Below, piece after piece: positions 11,701 through 21,639 of a stretch of 64,000 bases of DNA (the first letter of the stretch is position 1; each line of letters opens with the position of its first letter). Location of the stretch: positions 163,501-227,500 of the forward strand of contig CAUYUJ010009857.1 of assembly GCA_963575745.1 (NCBI GenBank), written 5' to 3'. The translations under genes were made by a program, and so were the position numbers. Below the pieces are notes generated by a model. It searched no databases, had not been told where the DNA came from, and saw only the letters and a program-made list of their open reading frames with translations. The DNA is from Prorocentrum cordatum (taxonomy: Eukaryota; Sar; Dinophyceae; Prorocentrales; Prorocentraceae).

Positions 11701-12179
11701 GAGCATCTGCCTTGTTTGAGGCGCAGGGCTGCCCCGCGGAGATGCCAGACCTGTGCCCGTGTTCGCTGGAGGAGAAGGCCCCGTCGGGGAGGGGGGGCGT
11801 TCGGGCACTGCCAAAGGGGGTCACCAGTCGATGAACCGTGAACATGGATCAATCAGAGGAAGGCTAGTTCTGACTTGGATGGGTCTTACGGCCTGCCTTA
11901 GCGGTGGCGCACATTGTAGGCCCGTATGGGGGCCTCTTGGACCGCTCCTGGGGCCTCTTGGGCAGTCTCGGACCGATCTTTGGGGCCTCTTTGGACGCTC
12001 TTGCGACGACCGATGCGGTGAGAATGTGGAAATCACGCAAAGACCACAGGGGTTCTGCTGATTCGGGGTATCTGGGGCCGATCCGCAGGGCTTCCAACAG
12101 GACCGATAAGACCCCTAAGAGCGCCGAAGTTCTCCGAGAGTTTTGCCCAGGGAGGGCTTTCCATCAGTAGCGGGCCTGG
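11701..12179. other. Unassigned DNA with a short CTCTTGGG tract
   Basis: Positions 11,925-12,002 belong to the CTCTTGGGG family. No gene recognised in the remainder. Confidence 0.4.
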
Positions 12180-12310
12180 TTGGCCCCAAGATAGCCAAAT
12201 TGGCTCCAGGATAGCCAACCTGGCCCCAAGGTAGACAACCTGGCCCCAAGGTAGCCAACCCGGCCCCAAGATAGCCAACCTGGCCACAAGATAGCCAACC
12301 TGGCCCCAAG
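12180..12310. repeat. 20-bp tandem repeat, about 6.5 copies
   Basis: The unit is GGCCCCAAGATAGCCAACCT, with variants at positions 4, 10, 14 and 19-20. The exact 20-bp period is not a multiple of 3, so it is not a peptide repeat. Confidence 0.92.
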
Positions 12311-12635
12311 GGGGGAAGGGGGGCGCGGGTGGTTCCCCCCCCCCCACACCGGGACCTCCTTTGGGTCCCCCCCGGCGGCGGGGAAGAGATTTGGGTCGAT
12401 TCGCACCTCGGGTTTGGCAAGCTTGGATCGCCCCAGGTGGCCGCCGGGAAAGGGGTTGAGAGCTCTTGAGGACGAGGCCCCAGGGCTGCCACGGGGGCCG
12501 CAGAGTTCCGACTGGGAACATGCTCGCACACGCCGACGAGGTCGGCGGAGTCGTCTTGGCTTCAGCGCGTCGCCTGCCTATACACATCACATACATGCGG
12601 TCGCGATGCTTGTTTTGGGAGGCAGGGGGGAAGTT
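12311..12635. other. GC-rich, no gene seen
   Basis: Homopolymer C and G runs and open frames with no resemblance. Confidence 0.4.
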
Positions 12636-12720
12636 GGAGGAGGAGGAGGAGGAGGAGGAGGAGGAGGAGGAGGAGGAGGAGAGAGGGTGAGGAGGAGGAG
12701 GAGGCGGAGGAGGAGGAAGC
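12636..12720. repeat. (GGA)n microsatellite
   Basis: About 26 GGA triplets with minor interruptions. Confidence 0.93.
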
Positions 12721-14007
12721 ACCAGGTCTAAGTAGTAGACCTAGTGCCTAGTGTGTAGGCCGCACCACACGAACGCTGCGTTCATAGCTGTCGAAGCCCG
12801 ATCAGCCTCACCAAGGAGTAGGATGAGGAGGAGTGTGGAGGGATGGAGGAATCAAGTTTGGCATGCATGGGTTGACAGGAGGGGGAGGCGGAGGATAGAG
12901 AGGAGGCGGCAGGAAAGACACATACAGAACAGGAGGGGAAAAGGGCGATTTGAAGTGTCGGGCGTGTTTCTTTAGGCAAGACTTCTTGCTTTATCAACAT
13001 TTCCGCGGGCCCGCCGCCGTCTCTGCAGCCTGGCCTTCTCTGCAAGTCGGCACACTGATTGATTGAGGAGGGCCGTTTCGGACAGCATTGCGACATTGCC
13101 CAGCGGTGTTTGATGCCACGGTTGATGCCCTTCGGTCACTGGGTGGCGCCAGCTTTTGCCCACACTCGGTTGACTGACCTCTCTTCTGCCGTCCTCGATG
13201 CTGGATGGCGGGGGCGACTTGCGCCAGGTTGTGGAAGAGGGTCAGGAGTGGAGGGTCAGGAGCGGAGGGAGTGGAGGGTCAGGAGGGTCAGGAGTGGAGG
13301 ATCGACTTGCGCCAGGTTGTGGAAGAGGAGGAGGACATGGACTCCCCGGACGCCCTCCCGTTCTGGCGCCCGGACCACCAGCCAATTTCCCCCGTGATCG
13401 AACGATGCCCTTCCTGGCGTCCTCCCTACTTTCCGCACCCCTTGTTCTTCAGCCCCTGCCTGCCTTCCCTGCTCCTCTCCCCCAGCCCCCCTTGTCCTGC
13501 TATCGCGAGCGTCTCGTCAGTCTTGGCTGACCGGCTTTGTGGACAGAAGGCCCACCCAGATCCCCGCTGTGCTCCCACGCCCACACCGTCATCACTGCTT
13601 CCCATCTCCACGCTCCCCCTCTTCATCCTTGCTCTCCCTCCCCTTCTTCTTTGCCCCCGCTTCGTTCTACAGACGTCCGTCGCAAATGCTGCGGGTACAG
13701 TCAAGACGCTGAAACAAGGAACAGTTTGGGTTCGGAAGTGGCTCGATGTTCCTTAGGTTCCTCCAGTGCTGTTCCTCTTGCCCACCTGGGGCACGGAGGC
13801 GCTTACAGGGCCAAGAAGGGGCTTCGTTTCTTATGCAGCGTTCCTTCTTTCAGCGGCCCGACTGTAACGCGCTCACCCAGGCTGTTTGTTCAGAGGACTG
13901 GTGCCGTGGTGCGCGCGAGACGCTCGGCCGTCGCCGACAGTCATGGGAGGATCTGCGCCCCTGGGTTGCGTTTAAGGGTCCCTCGGCTGCGTCACTGTCA
14001 CCGTGGA
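12721..14007. other. Unassigned DNA
   Basis: A worn GGAGGGTCAGGAGT repeat at about 13,240-13,300 and a GACTTGCGCCAGGTTGTGGA duplication (13,214 and 13,304). No protein family recognised. Confidence 0.4.
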
Positions 14008-14170
14008 GAGTGAGGAGGGGGAGGAGTAGGAGTAGGAGGAGGAGGAGGAAGAAGAGGAGGAGGAGGAAGAGGAGGAGGAGGAAGGAGGAGGAAGGGGAAG
14101 AGGAGGAGGAGGAGTAGAAGGAGGGGGAGGGGGAGGGGGAGGAGGAAGGGTGAGGGGGAGGAGGGAGGGG
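14008..14170. repeat. (GGA)n purine tract
   Basis: GGA with AGG and AAG interruptions. Confidence 0.95.
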
Positions 14171-14606
14171 GAGGCAGACAAGCTAGGTGCGCTCGCGTCA
14201 TATCCGACATCCTACCCCTCCCTCCCATCCCTTACTATGGCGGAGATCCCCTCTCTACTCGCACAGTCGGATGTCGAGCAGGGCAACGATCCCGAAAGGG
14301 TACGCGATGCATTGTAGAGCACGGCATGGCATGGCGTAGAAGAGCACCGCGACGCGTAGTATCAACCTAGCATTGCATTGCATGCCGTGGCAGGGCGCGG
14401 GAAATGACGCCAGCGCTGCAGCGGGAGCACGAATCGAAACGAGCGGAAACGCGGAAATGAGGCCAGCGCTGCAGCGGAGCACGATTCGGAACGAGCGGAA
14501 GCACGCCGGAATCGGCCCGGGAGGCTTCCCGGGCGTCAGAAGCAGAAATTCAGCATTTTCAAAAGAAAAGTGTGTATTGGAATGGCCTTTGTTCGGCGCA
14601 AGCAGT
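14171..14606. other. Unassigned DNA with a 53-bp duplication
   Basis: Positions 14,401-14,452 and 14,454-14,510 are diverged direct copies sharing GCCAGCGCTGCAGCGG, GAGCACGA and ACGAGCGGAA. No gene seen. Confidence 0.55.
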
Positions 14607-14962
14607 GCTCAAAACAGCGTCCCCTGATTGTCTGTTGACTATTTTCGAATATCCCTCCTGTAGAGGGACAGACCCGACTTGACTATCACCACCCACCAAA
14701 CCACCCCAACCCAACCCGAAGGCTTCAATTTGCCCTCCATTTCCAGTTGGGGGTGGTCGGGGAACACTGAAAAAAACACATGTGGAGCCCGTACCCCCCC
14801 CCCCAACCCGAAATTGGGGTCTTCGGGTTGGGTTGGGGTGGACTGGTAGGTAGTCCGACTAGAGCCCCGACTCCCCGTCCCCGAGCGTCTGCGCCCCGAG
14901 CGGATCCTCCCTGGCCCTCCCGCTCCCCCGCGGAGAGCGGAGAGCGGCACGCCGGCGCCCCG
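14607..14962. repeat. Duplicated sequence, copy 1 (carries an insertion)
   Basis: Matches 15,069-15,250 at both ends: GCTCAAAACAGCGTCCCC, ATATCCCTCCTG, GAGG.AC.G, CCCGACTTGAC before the break, then AGAGCCCCGA, GCGCCCCGAGC, GATCCTCCC and GGCACGCCGGCGCCCC after it. The 176 bp between are absent from copy 2. Confidence 0.85.
14684..14859. mobile_element. Foldback insertion of 176 bp
   Basis: Present in copy 1 and missing at the matching point of copy 2. Positions 14,701-14,721 (CCACCCCAACCC then AACCCGAAG) and 14,821-14,841 are a perfect 21-bp inverted repeat. Outside it the arms continue with partial complementarity (ACCACCCACCA against TGGTAGGTAGT). GAC occurs at both edges and may be a 3-bp target duplication. 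Coding capacity is nil. This is inferred to be a MITE-like foldback element. Confidence 0.72.
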
Positions 14963-15068
14963 CGAAGGGGGTAATTAAGTCACCAGCCTCGAACCGATCC
15001 CTACCCCTGAGATTTTGGACGAAAAAGACAGCATCGTCCACAACATATACTCCCAACTGGCCCACCAA

Positions 15069-15250
15069 TGCTCAAAACAGCGTCCCCCGGATTGTCTTCT
15101 GACTAGCTCTCGAATATATCCCTCCTGCAGAGGCACGGGCCCGACTTGACCAGAGCCCCGAACCTTTCGTCCCCGCGCGTCCGCGCCCCGAGCAGATCCT
15201 CCCGGCCCTCCCGCTCCCCCGCGGAGCGGAGAGCGGCACGCCGGCGCCCC
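15069..15250. repeat. Duplicated sequence, copy 2 (empty site)
   Basis: Uninterrupted counterpart of 14,607-14,962. It joins CCCGACTTGAC directly to CAGAGCCCCG. Confidence 0.85.
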
Positions 15251-15512
15251 AGGAGGAGGAGAGGAGGAGGAGGAGGAGGAGGAGGAGGAGGAGGGGGCGG
15301 GAGGACGGGGAGGAGGAGGAGGAGGAGAGGAGGAGAGGAGGAGGAGGAGGAGGAGGAGGAGGAGGAGGAGAGGAGGAGAGGAGGAGGCGGAGGAGGAGGA
15401 GGAGAGGAGGAGGAGGAGGAGGAGGAGGAGGAGGAGGAGGAGGAGGAGGAGGAGGAGGAGGAGGAGGGGGAGGAGGAGGAGGAGGAGGAGGAGGAGGAGG
15501 AGGAGGAGGAGG
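15251..15512. repeat. (GGA)n purine tract
   Basis: Long GGA array with a few GGC or GGGG interruptions, nearly pure from about 15,405 to 15,510. Confidence 0.95.
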
Positions 15513-15935
15513 GGGTCAGTTCACCAGCCTCGAACCTACAGTCGGGGCGTTGACCTAAGGAACCCTAAATAAGGAACGAGGCCCCTTGTTTCCATAAGTT
15601 AAACTTCGATATCTTATCGAAAACAGAAGGGGAACCTGAGGCAAGCTGCGAAACACCTAAGGAACGCGGAGCCCCTCCCCAACCAAAAGGGTTCCTTCTT
15701 CAGGGCCCCGACTGTATCTCTATCCCTAAGATTGGCACGCCCAAAGGCGATGACAATCTTAGGGAGGCACTCGCAGGAACGGAGGGAATCCCTGAGATCG
15801 CCATCGTGATGCGGCGATGCCGAACATAGGGATAGGGATATGTTCCAGGCTGGTAAGTAAGTCCCGTGCGGGCCGCCGGGCCGCGGCGCGCGAAGCAAGA
15901 GTTCCCGACCGCAGGTGGCCCGGAGGGGGAGACTT
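15513..15935. other. Unassigned DNA
   Basis: Contains at 15,868-15,930 the first of two copies of a block (GTGCGGGCCGCC, GTTCCCGACCGCAGGTGGCC) repeated at 16,110. No gene recognised. Confidence 0.45.
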
Positions 15936-16095
15936 CGGGGGTGGATGGACCTCCCACCCTGACACGTCGATTAAGGAAGTGGCCGTGTTTGGTTCGCGAG
16001 AGGGCGTCGCGACCGTCATTGTTGCGGGTCCAGGTCCGTCGGTTTCGGTCCCAGGCCGTTTTCACCAAGGGGAGGTTTGCTAAAGGGAGACTTGT
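15936..16095. repeat. Dispersed 160-bp sequence, copy 2
   Basis: Counterpart of 8367-8530, including CTCCCACCCTGACACGTCGA and GGCCGTTTTCACC. Confidence 0.65.
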
Positions 16096-16614
16096 CCACC
16101 GCCGAGTATCGTGCGGGCCGCCAGGCCGCGGTGCGCGAATCAAAAGTTCCCGACCGCAGGTGGCCAGGAGGGGGAAAACACACAGACACAGTCCATCGTC
16201 GACTCCCAGGAAAAGATTGGAAAACATGGGAGAGGGGGGAAAGACGAAAGTCAAGACAATCTGAAAAATATGGGGCAACTTGGGATTTGTGTGTATATTT
16301 TGTGTGTCGCTGAGCCTCTTCAGGTGGCCTAGTCGGCGGCGAGCGAGGGAGGAATCGAGAAGGAGAAGGCCTTCTTAGAAGGCGGTAGGGCTTCTCAGAA
16401 GCCCTTGCCCCATTGCCGAGAGGTGTTTTTGTTGTGGCGTCTTCTGGGTAGGCTTAGAACACTGCTCAGAAGGCCGGAGAACTTCCGAACCCTCTGAAAC
16501 GGCCTTCTCCTGCTGACCTCCCCCCATGGGCTCGCCGCCGACCTAGAGCATCCTTGATGCGCAAAGTCTTTACCGACACTACCATATGCAAGACGGGGGA
16601 GAAGAGAGTATGAG
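16096..16614. other. Unassigned DNA
   Basis: Second copy of the GTTCCCGACCGCAGGTGGCC block at 16,110-16,172, then unique sequence with GAAGGCC-type short repeats (16,350-16,510). No gene seen. Confidence 0.45.
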
Positions 16615-16879
16615 GAGGTCCTCCTCCTCCTCCTCCTCCTCCTCATCCTCCTTGCCTCCTTGTCTCCTCCGTGCCTCCTCCTCCTCCTCCTCCCTCATCC
16701 CTCCGACCTCCCTCCTCCTCTTCTCCTCCTCCCCTCCTCCTCCCCCTCCTCCCCCTCCTGCCTCTCCTCGTCCTCCTCCTCCTCCCTCCTCCTCCTCCTC
16801 TCCTCCTGCTCCCCTCCTTCTCCTCTCTCCTCCTCCTCCTCCTCCTTCCTCCTCCTCCTCCTCCTCCTCCTTCCCTCCT

Positions 16880-16912
<33 letters not shown>

Positions 16913-17131
16913 TCTCCTCTCCTCCCCCCCCCTCCCCTCCCCCCCCCCCCCCTTTCCTTTCCCCCCCCCCCCCCCATCCTCCTCCTCCTCTTCCTCCTTC
17001 TCCTCCTCCTACGCCTCCTCCTCCTCGTCTCCTCCTCGTCCTCCTCCTCCTCCTTCTCCTCCTCACTCCTCCTCCTCCTCCTCCTTTTCCTCCTCCTCTC
17101 TCCCCTCCTCCTCCTCCCCTCCTCCCTCCCC
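16615..17131. repeat. (CCT)n pyrimidine tract, over 500 bp
   Basis: CCT triplets with C-homopolymer blocks (16,913-16,976) and CTT interruptions. Paired with the GGA tract at 17,305. Confidence 0.95.
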
Positions 17132-17304
17132 TACACATGGTAGCGGTGGTGGAACATGGGCCCATCGATCCTTGCTCCCCCCTCCCCTCCCCGTGCCCTC
17201 CCCGGCCCGCCCGCGAGCGGCGAGCCGCGAGGCCCAGGGGGCGAGGGCGGCGAGGTCTTTCGGCGGAGCCTTTTTCCGAGGAGGAGGGCGCAGGGAGAGC
17301 GGCG

Positions 17305-17580
17305 AATGGCGAGGAGGAGGAGGAGGAGGAGGAGGAGGAGGTGGAGGAGGGGGAGGGGGAGGAGGAGATGGAGGAGGAGGAGGAGGAGGAGGGAGGTGAG
17401 GAGGAGGAGGAGGAGGAGGAGGAGGAGGAGGAGGAGGAGGAGGAGGAGGAGGGAGGAGGAGGAGGAGGAGGAGGAGGGAGGAGGAGGAGGAGGGGGAGGA
17501 GGAGAGGAGGAGGAGGGGAGCAGGAGGAGGAGGGAGGAGGAGGAGGAGGAGGAGGAGGAGGAGGAGGAGGAGGAGAAGGA
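17305..17580. repeat. (GGA)n purine tract
   Basis: GGA triplets with GTGGAGG and GGGGA interruptions. It is complementary in type to the CCT tract 170 bp upstream. Confidence 0.95.
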
Positions 17581-17907
17581 ACTAAGAGCCCCCCCCCCCG
17601 CTCCGCCGCCTCCCCCGCACCGTCTGAGCGCTCTCCCGCGGTTCGAGCGCCCGCCCAGTGCCCCCTCCGCCCCGACACCCCCCCTCCATCCTCCGCCCCC
17701 TCCCCCACGCGTCTCAGCGCCCCCCACGGCTCCAGCGCTCGCCCAGCGCCCCCTCCGCCCCGCCCACTTTATTTCGGCACCGCAGCCCTTCCCTGCCCCG
17801 CCCCTTCTCGGACACCGTCTCAGCGCCCCCACGGTTCCAGCGCCCGCCCAGTGCCCCGCGCCCCCCCCTTCCTTTTTGTGCAAGAGCCATGGCACACGTG
17901 CCACTTG
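17581..17907. other. C-rich degenerate DNA
   Basis: Repeated CGCCCCC and AGCGC-type strings (GCGCCCGCCCAGTGCCCC at 17,646 and 17,839). Probably a worn minisatellite; no gene. Confidence 0.45.
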
Positions 17908-18403
17908 TTTGAATCTGCCCGTGGCCCTCACTGCGCCGGGCCCCCCAGCAGGTCTCGAAAACGGCGACAGTCTCACAGATCGCAGACCCCCAGGGATGGC
18001 GAGGTCTAATTTGAATCTGCCCGCGGCCCTCACTGCGCTGGGCCCCCAGCAGGCCTCGAAAGCGGCGACAGTTTCACAGATCGCAGCCCCCCAGTGATGG
18101 CGAGGTGTAATTTGAATCTGCCCGTGGCCCTCACTGTGCTGGGCCCCCCAGCAGGCTTCGAAAGTGGCGGCAGTTTCACAGATCCGATCACAGCCCGCCA
18201 GAGATGGCGAGGTTTAATTTGAATGTGCCCGTGGCCCTCACTGTGCTGGGCCCCCCAGCAGGCCTCGAAAGTGGCGAGAATTTCACAGATCGCAGCCCCC
18301 CAGGGATGGCGAGGTCGAATTTGAATCTGCCCGCGGCCCTCACTGTGCCGGGCCCCCCAGCAGGCCTCGAAAGTGGCGACAGTTTCACAGATCGCAGCCC
18401 CCC
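17908..18403. repeat. 102-bp tandem array, about 4.9 copies
   Basis: The unit contains GGCGAGGTCTAATTTGAATC, CTGGGCCCCCCAGCAGG, CTCGAAAGTGGCGACAG and TTTCACAGATCGCAGCCCCC. Because 102 is divisible by 3, an open frame runs through (PAGLESGDSFTDRSPPG). I take this as a consequence of the period, not as a gene. The same unit forms the array at 40,988. Confidence 0.92.
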
Positions 18404-18515
18404 GCAGGCAAGACAGGAAGGGGCAGGGAGGGGGGGAGGAGGCGGAAGGAAGGAGCGGAGACCACACTGCTTTATTCAAAACGAATACCATACCCAACCA
18501 AGGGGGGTTGGGAAT
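18404..18515. repeat. Shared downstream flank of the 102-bp array
   Basis: CGCAGGCAAGA, a G-rich stretch, TTATTCAAAACGAATACC, then CCCAACC...GGTTGGG (a small hairpin). The same order follows the second array at 41,921. On the minus strand the TTTATTC reads GAATAAA. Confidence 0.8.
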
Positions 18516-18611
18516 TAAAATATATGTTTGATGAGTTGGTTGTTCCTTTTTTTTCTAGTGCACTGTGCGCACGATGCGCCTTCCCGTCGTGGCTCGTGCT
18601 TTTCATCTCGC

Positions 18612-18671
18612 GCACGCACACACGCGCACGCGCACATGCATGCGCGCACACACGCACGCACACGCACACAC

Positions 18672-18724
<53 letters not shown>

Positions 18725-18732
18725 CACGCACG

Positions 18733-18780
<48 letters not shown>
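18612..18780. repeat. (CACG)n and (CA)n microsatellite
   Basis: CACGCA tetramers at about 18,670-18,735, pure CA at about 18,737-18,779. Confidence 0.95.
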
Positions 18781-18782
<2 letters not shown>

Positions 18783-19135
18783 ATATACATATGTATATAT
18801 ATATGTGGACAAATCGATTCCAGGGTTGACCCATATTTAAATCTAAATTGAACTTGTCTTTATGACTGATGGTATACCTTACATCTCAAAGTTGAGTAAT
18901 TCTTCACGCTTCGCGTATCCGCACCAGCCCATCTCAAAAGAGCAACTCTTGCGAAGCATGCCGACAGTCGTGTTTTTCAGGCGTATGTCCGCTTCCCCCC
19001 GCATATCTCCCCTGTTCCTCCTTCCTCCCGCCTCCTTGCACATCCCCCTTGTGATGGGAGCGGGAGAAGGACGAGGCGGAGGAGGAGGGAGAGAAAGCGC
19101 TCCTCGTGGTTTGAGTCGTTTGGGGTTTCTCGTCC
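18781..19135. other. Unassigned DNA with a partial dispersed block
   Basis: Positions 18,905-18,935 (ACGCTTCGCGTATCC, CACCAGCCCATC) match the right half of the 20.03 kb module. No gene seen. Confidence 0.5.
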
Positions 19136-19510
19136 TGGTGTGAGTCGTTCGGGCCCTTCTTCCTGGTGTGAGTCGTTCGGGCTCTTCGTGGTGTGAGTCG
19201 TTCGGGCTCTTCGTCCTGGTGTGAGTCGTTCGGGCTTCTCGTGGTGTGAGTTGTTCGGGCCCCTCGTCCTGGTGTGAGTCGTTCGGGCCCCTCCTCCTGG
19301 TGTGACTCGTTCGGGCTCCTCGTGGTGTGAGTCGTTCGGGGCCCTCGTCGTGGTGTGAGTCGTTCGGGTTCCTCGTGGTGTGAGTCGTTCGGGCGCCTCG
19401 TCCTGGTGTGAGTCGTTCGGGCCCATCCTTCTGGTGTGAGTCGTTCGGGCTCTTCGTGGTGTGAGTCGTTCGGGCCCCTCGTCCTGGTGTGAGTCGTTCG
19501 GGCTCCTCGT
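19136..19510. repeat. Minisatellite, unit GGTGTGAGTCGTTCGGGC...
   Basis: About 14 copies of a 23-34 bp unit with core GTGTGAGTCGTTCGGG followed by a variable CTCCTCGTCCT stretch. Minus-strand frames read as SPNDSHQDEGPERLTP-like peptides from the repeat. Confidence 0.9.
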
Positions 19511-19745
19511 GGGGCCTCTTGGGGGCCTCTTGGAGCCTCTTGGGGCCTCTTGGGGGCCTCTTGGGGGCCTCTTGGGAGCCTCTTGAGGCCTCTTGGGGCC
19601 TCTTGAGGCCTCTTGGGAACCTCTTGGGGGCCTCTTGGGGGCCTCTTGGGGCCGCTTGGGGGTCTTTTTGGGGCCTCTTGGAGGCCTCTTGGGAGCCTCC
19701 TGGAGGCCTCTTGGGGCCATTTTGGGGCCTCTTGCGACCTCCTCT
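19500..19745. repeat. CTCTTGGGGG-type tandem tract
   Basis: Comparatively regular GGCCTCTTGGGG units of 11-13 bp, about 20 copies. Confidence 0.9.
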
Positions 19746-20029
19746 GAAGCGCAAATGAGAGGTGCCCCCTGAGAAGGACAAAATGAGCCCAAAACCTTCG
19801 TAAAAACAATGATTTTGCTATGAAGGCAGATGAGCGCGGCCCCCTCGGGACGTCAAAATGGGGCCAAAACCGTAGTAAAATCAATGATTTTTGCTTCAAA
19901 GACGAGCAGAGGGGCCAAACTCCCCCCCCCCCATCGGGGCCAGAATCCTCGTGAGGGTCGTCGTTTTTTGGCCCTCCCAGGAGTCGAAAAAGACCCCCCT
20001 GCCACCACCCCGGACTCCCTGTCCAGGCC

Positions 20030-20195
20030 AGGGGGAGGGGGTAGGGGGAGGGGTAAACCCCTCCCCGAAGGGGAAGGAGGGTTGAGAACAGAGCGGGCTC
20101 TCTAAACCACTCACGCCCAAAGGGCTGGTGGGATACATTGTTGGCGCTTCGCGTATCCCCACCAGCCCATCCAGAAACGATGCTCAGGGGAGTTG
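20030..20195 (+). repeat. Dispersed hairpin module, copy 1
   Basis: Order of parts: GGGGTAAACCCCTCCCCGAA, GGGGAAGGAGGG, GCCCAAAGGGCTGGTGGGAT, an 18-bp loop, GCTTCGCGTATCCCCACCAG, CCCATCCAGAAACGATG. GGGCTGGTGGGATA (20,122) pairs with 20,154-20,168 with a one-base bulge. Other full or partial copies lie at 2,988, 3,630, 18,905, 21,150 and 22,660. Confidence 0.8.
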
Positions 20196-20283
20196 AGGTG
20201 ATCAGGGAAGTCGGGGAGCATGCAGAATAACAAAGGGCGGGGGAAGCTGTCACAGACCCCGAGAGGGGAAGGATGGAAGAGGA

Positions 20284-20515
20284 ATCGTCGTCGTCGTCGT
20301 CGGAGGAGGAGGAGGAAGAAGAGGAGGAGGAGGAGGAGGAGGAGAATGAGGAGGAGAATGAGGAGTAGGGCGAGGACGAGGAGGACGAGAAGGAGGAGAA
20401 GGAGCAGAGGGAGGAGAAGGAGGTGAAGGAGGAGGAGGGGGAGGAGGGGGGGTGAGGAGGAGGAGGGAGGAAGAGGAAGAGGTGGTTGAGGAAGAGGAAG
20501 AGGAAGAGGACAGCG
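20284..20515. repeat. (TCG)n then (GAG)n microsatellite
   Basis: TCG at 20,286-20,301, then GGA/GAA/GAC-rich purine triplets. Confidence 0.93.
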
Positions 20516-20554
20516 AACCGAAGAGCCAGAAGCGTCTTGAATGTCTTTTTTCGG

Positions 20555-21112
20555 AAATCCTCTTGAGGCTTTTTGGGGGTCTCTTGGGAGGCCCCTTGGG
20601 CGCCTCTTGGGGACGTCTTGGCGCCTTTGGGGCGCTCTTGGGGCGCTTTGGGGGGCTGCAGGGGCGCTCTTGGGGCCATCTTGGAGGGAGTCGATCAAAC
20701 AAGAGGGGAGCTCCAATTAGCCTCCCCCCTCGGGAGCCCCATAAATCGCCTCTTGGGCCCCTCTTGGAGCGCTCTTGGGCGCTTTGGGGGCCGTCTTGGG
20801 GCTCTCTTGGGCCTCTCGTGGGGCCCTTTTGGGCCATCTTGGGGCCATATTGAGGCCTCGGATGTCCATCGCAAGCGAAAAGGCGAGAAGGCAAAAAACA
20901 GTGTTCTTTCTTTAGGTTTTGGGACGGTTTTGGCCTCGTCGGGGCCTCCTTCGGGAGCTCTTTGGCCACTTGGAGCCGTCTTGGGGCCGTCTTTGGGCCT
21001 CTTGGAACCATCTTAGGAGCCATCTCGAACGATCTTGCGCTATCTTGAGCCATTTTGGAGTTCATCTTGGGCTCTCTGGCGCGCTTTTGAAGCCATCTTG
21101 GGGCCAAAAGAG
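20555..21112. repeat. Degenerate CTCTTGGGG tract with embedded unique motifs
   Basis: GGCGCTCTTGGGG and GCCATCTTGGGG units. Contains the AGTCGATCAAACAAGAGGGG motif also seen in the 300-bp repeats at 21.6-22.6 kb. Confidence 0.8.
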
Positions 21113-21149
21113 CCGTCCGACCGCTCGCGGAACTCCGTCCACGCCCAGG

Positions 21150-21330
21150 GGAGAGGGCAAGGGGGGGGTAACCCCTCCCCAAGGGGGAAGAGTGAGGGGT
21201 GGAAGAGGATCTGTTCTAGACCACCTAAGCCCAGAGGGCTGGTGGGATTAATCTAGATATAATTCTAGACGCTTCGCGTATCCCCACCAGCCCGTCCAGA
21301 AATGAGTCCCAGGGGAGTGGAGGTTATGAG
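21150..21330 (+). repeat. Dispersed hairpin module, copy 2
   Basis: As copy 1. GGGCTGGTGGGAT (21,236) pairs with TATCCCCACCAGCCC (21,279-21,293). The loop carries an extra TCTAGATATAATTCTAGA inverted repeat. Confidence 0.8.
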
Positions 21331-21407
21331 GGAAGCGGGGGAGCATGCAGAAGAACAAAGGGCGGGGTGAGCCGCCATATACCCCAAGAGGGGGAGGATG
21401 TAGGAGG

Positions 21408-21632
21408 AGCCGTCGTCGTCGGAGTAGGAGGAGGAAGAGGAGGAGCAGGAGGAGGAGCAGGAGGAGGAGGAGGAATAGAAGGAGGAGGAGATGGAGGACT
21501 GCGAGGACGAGGAGGACGAGAAGGAGGAAAAGGAGAAGGAGGAGGAGGAGGAGGAGGAGGAGGGGGAGGGGGAGGGGGAGGAGGGAGGAGGAAGAAAAAG
21601 AGGAGGAGGAGGAGGAGGAGGAGGAGAATTGC
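21408..21632. repeat. (TCG)/(GGA)n microsatellite
   Basis: Short GTCGTCGTC followed by GGA, GCAGGA and GAAGGA triplets. It follows module copy 2 just as 20,284 follows copy 1. Confidence 0.93.
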
Positions 21633-21639
21633 GAGCTTG

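Noticed and set aside
12723-12742. Short inverted repeat AGGTCTA..TAGACCT
   Set aside because: Seven-base arms are expected by chance in a window of this size.
16660-18009. 449-codon forward frame
   Set aside because: Composed almost entirely of CCT and GGA repeat translation.
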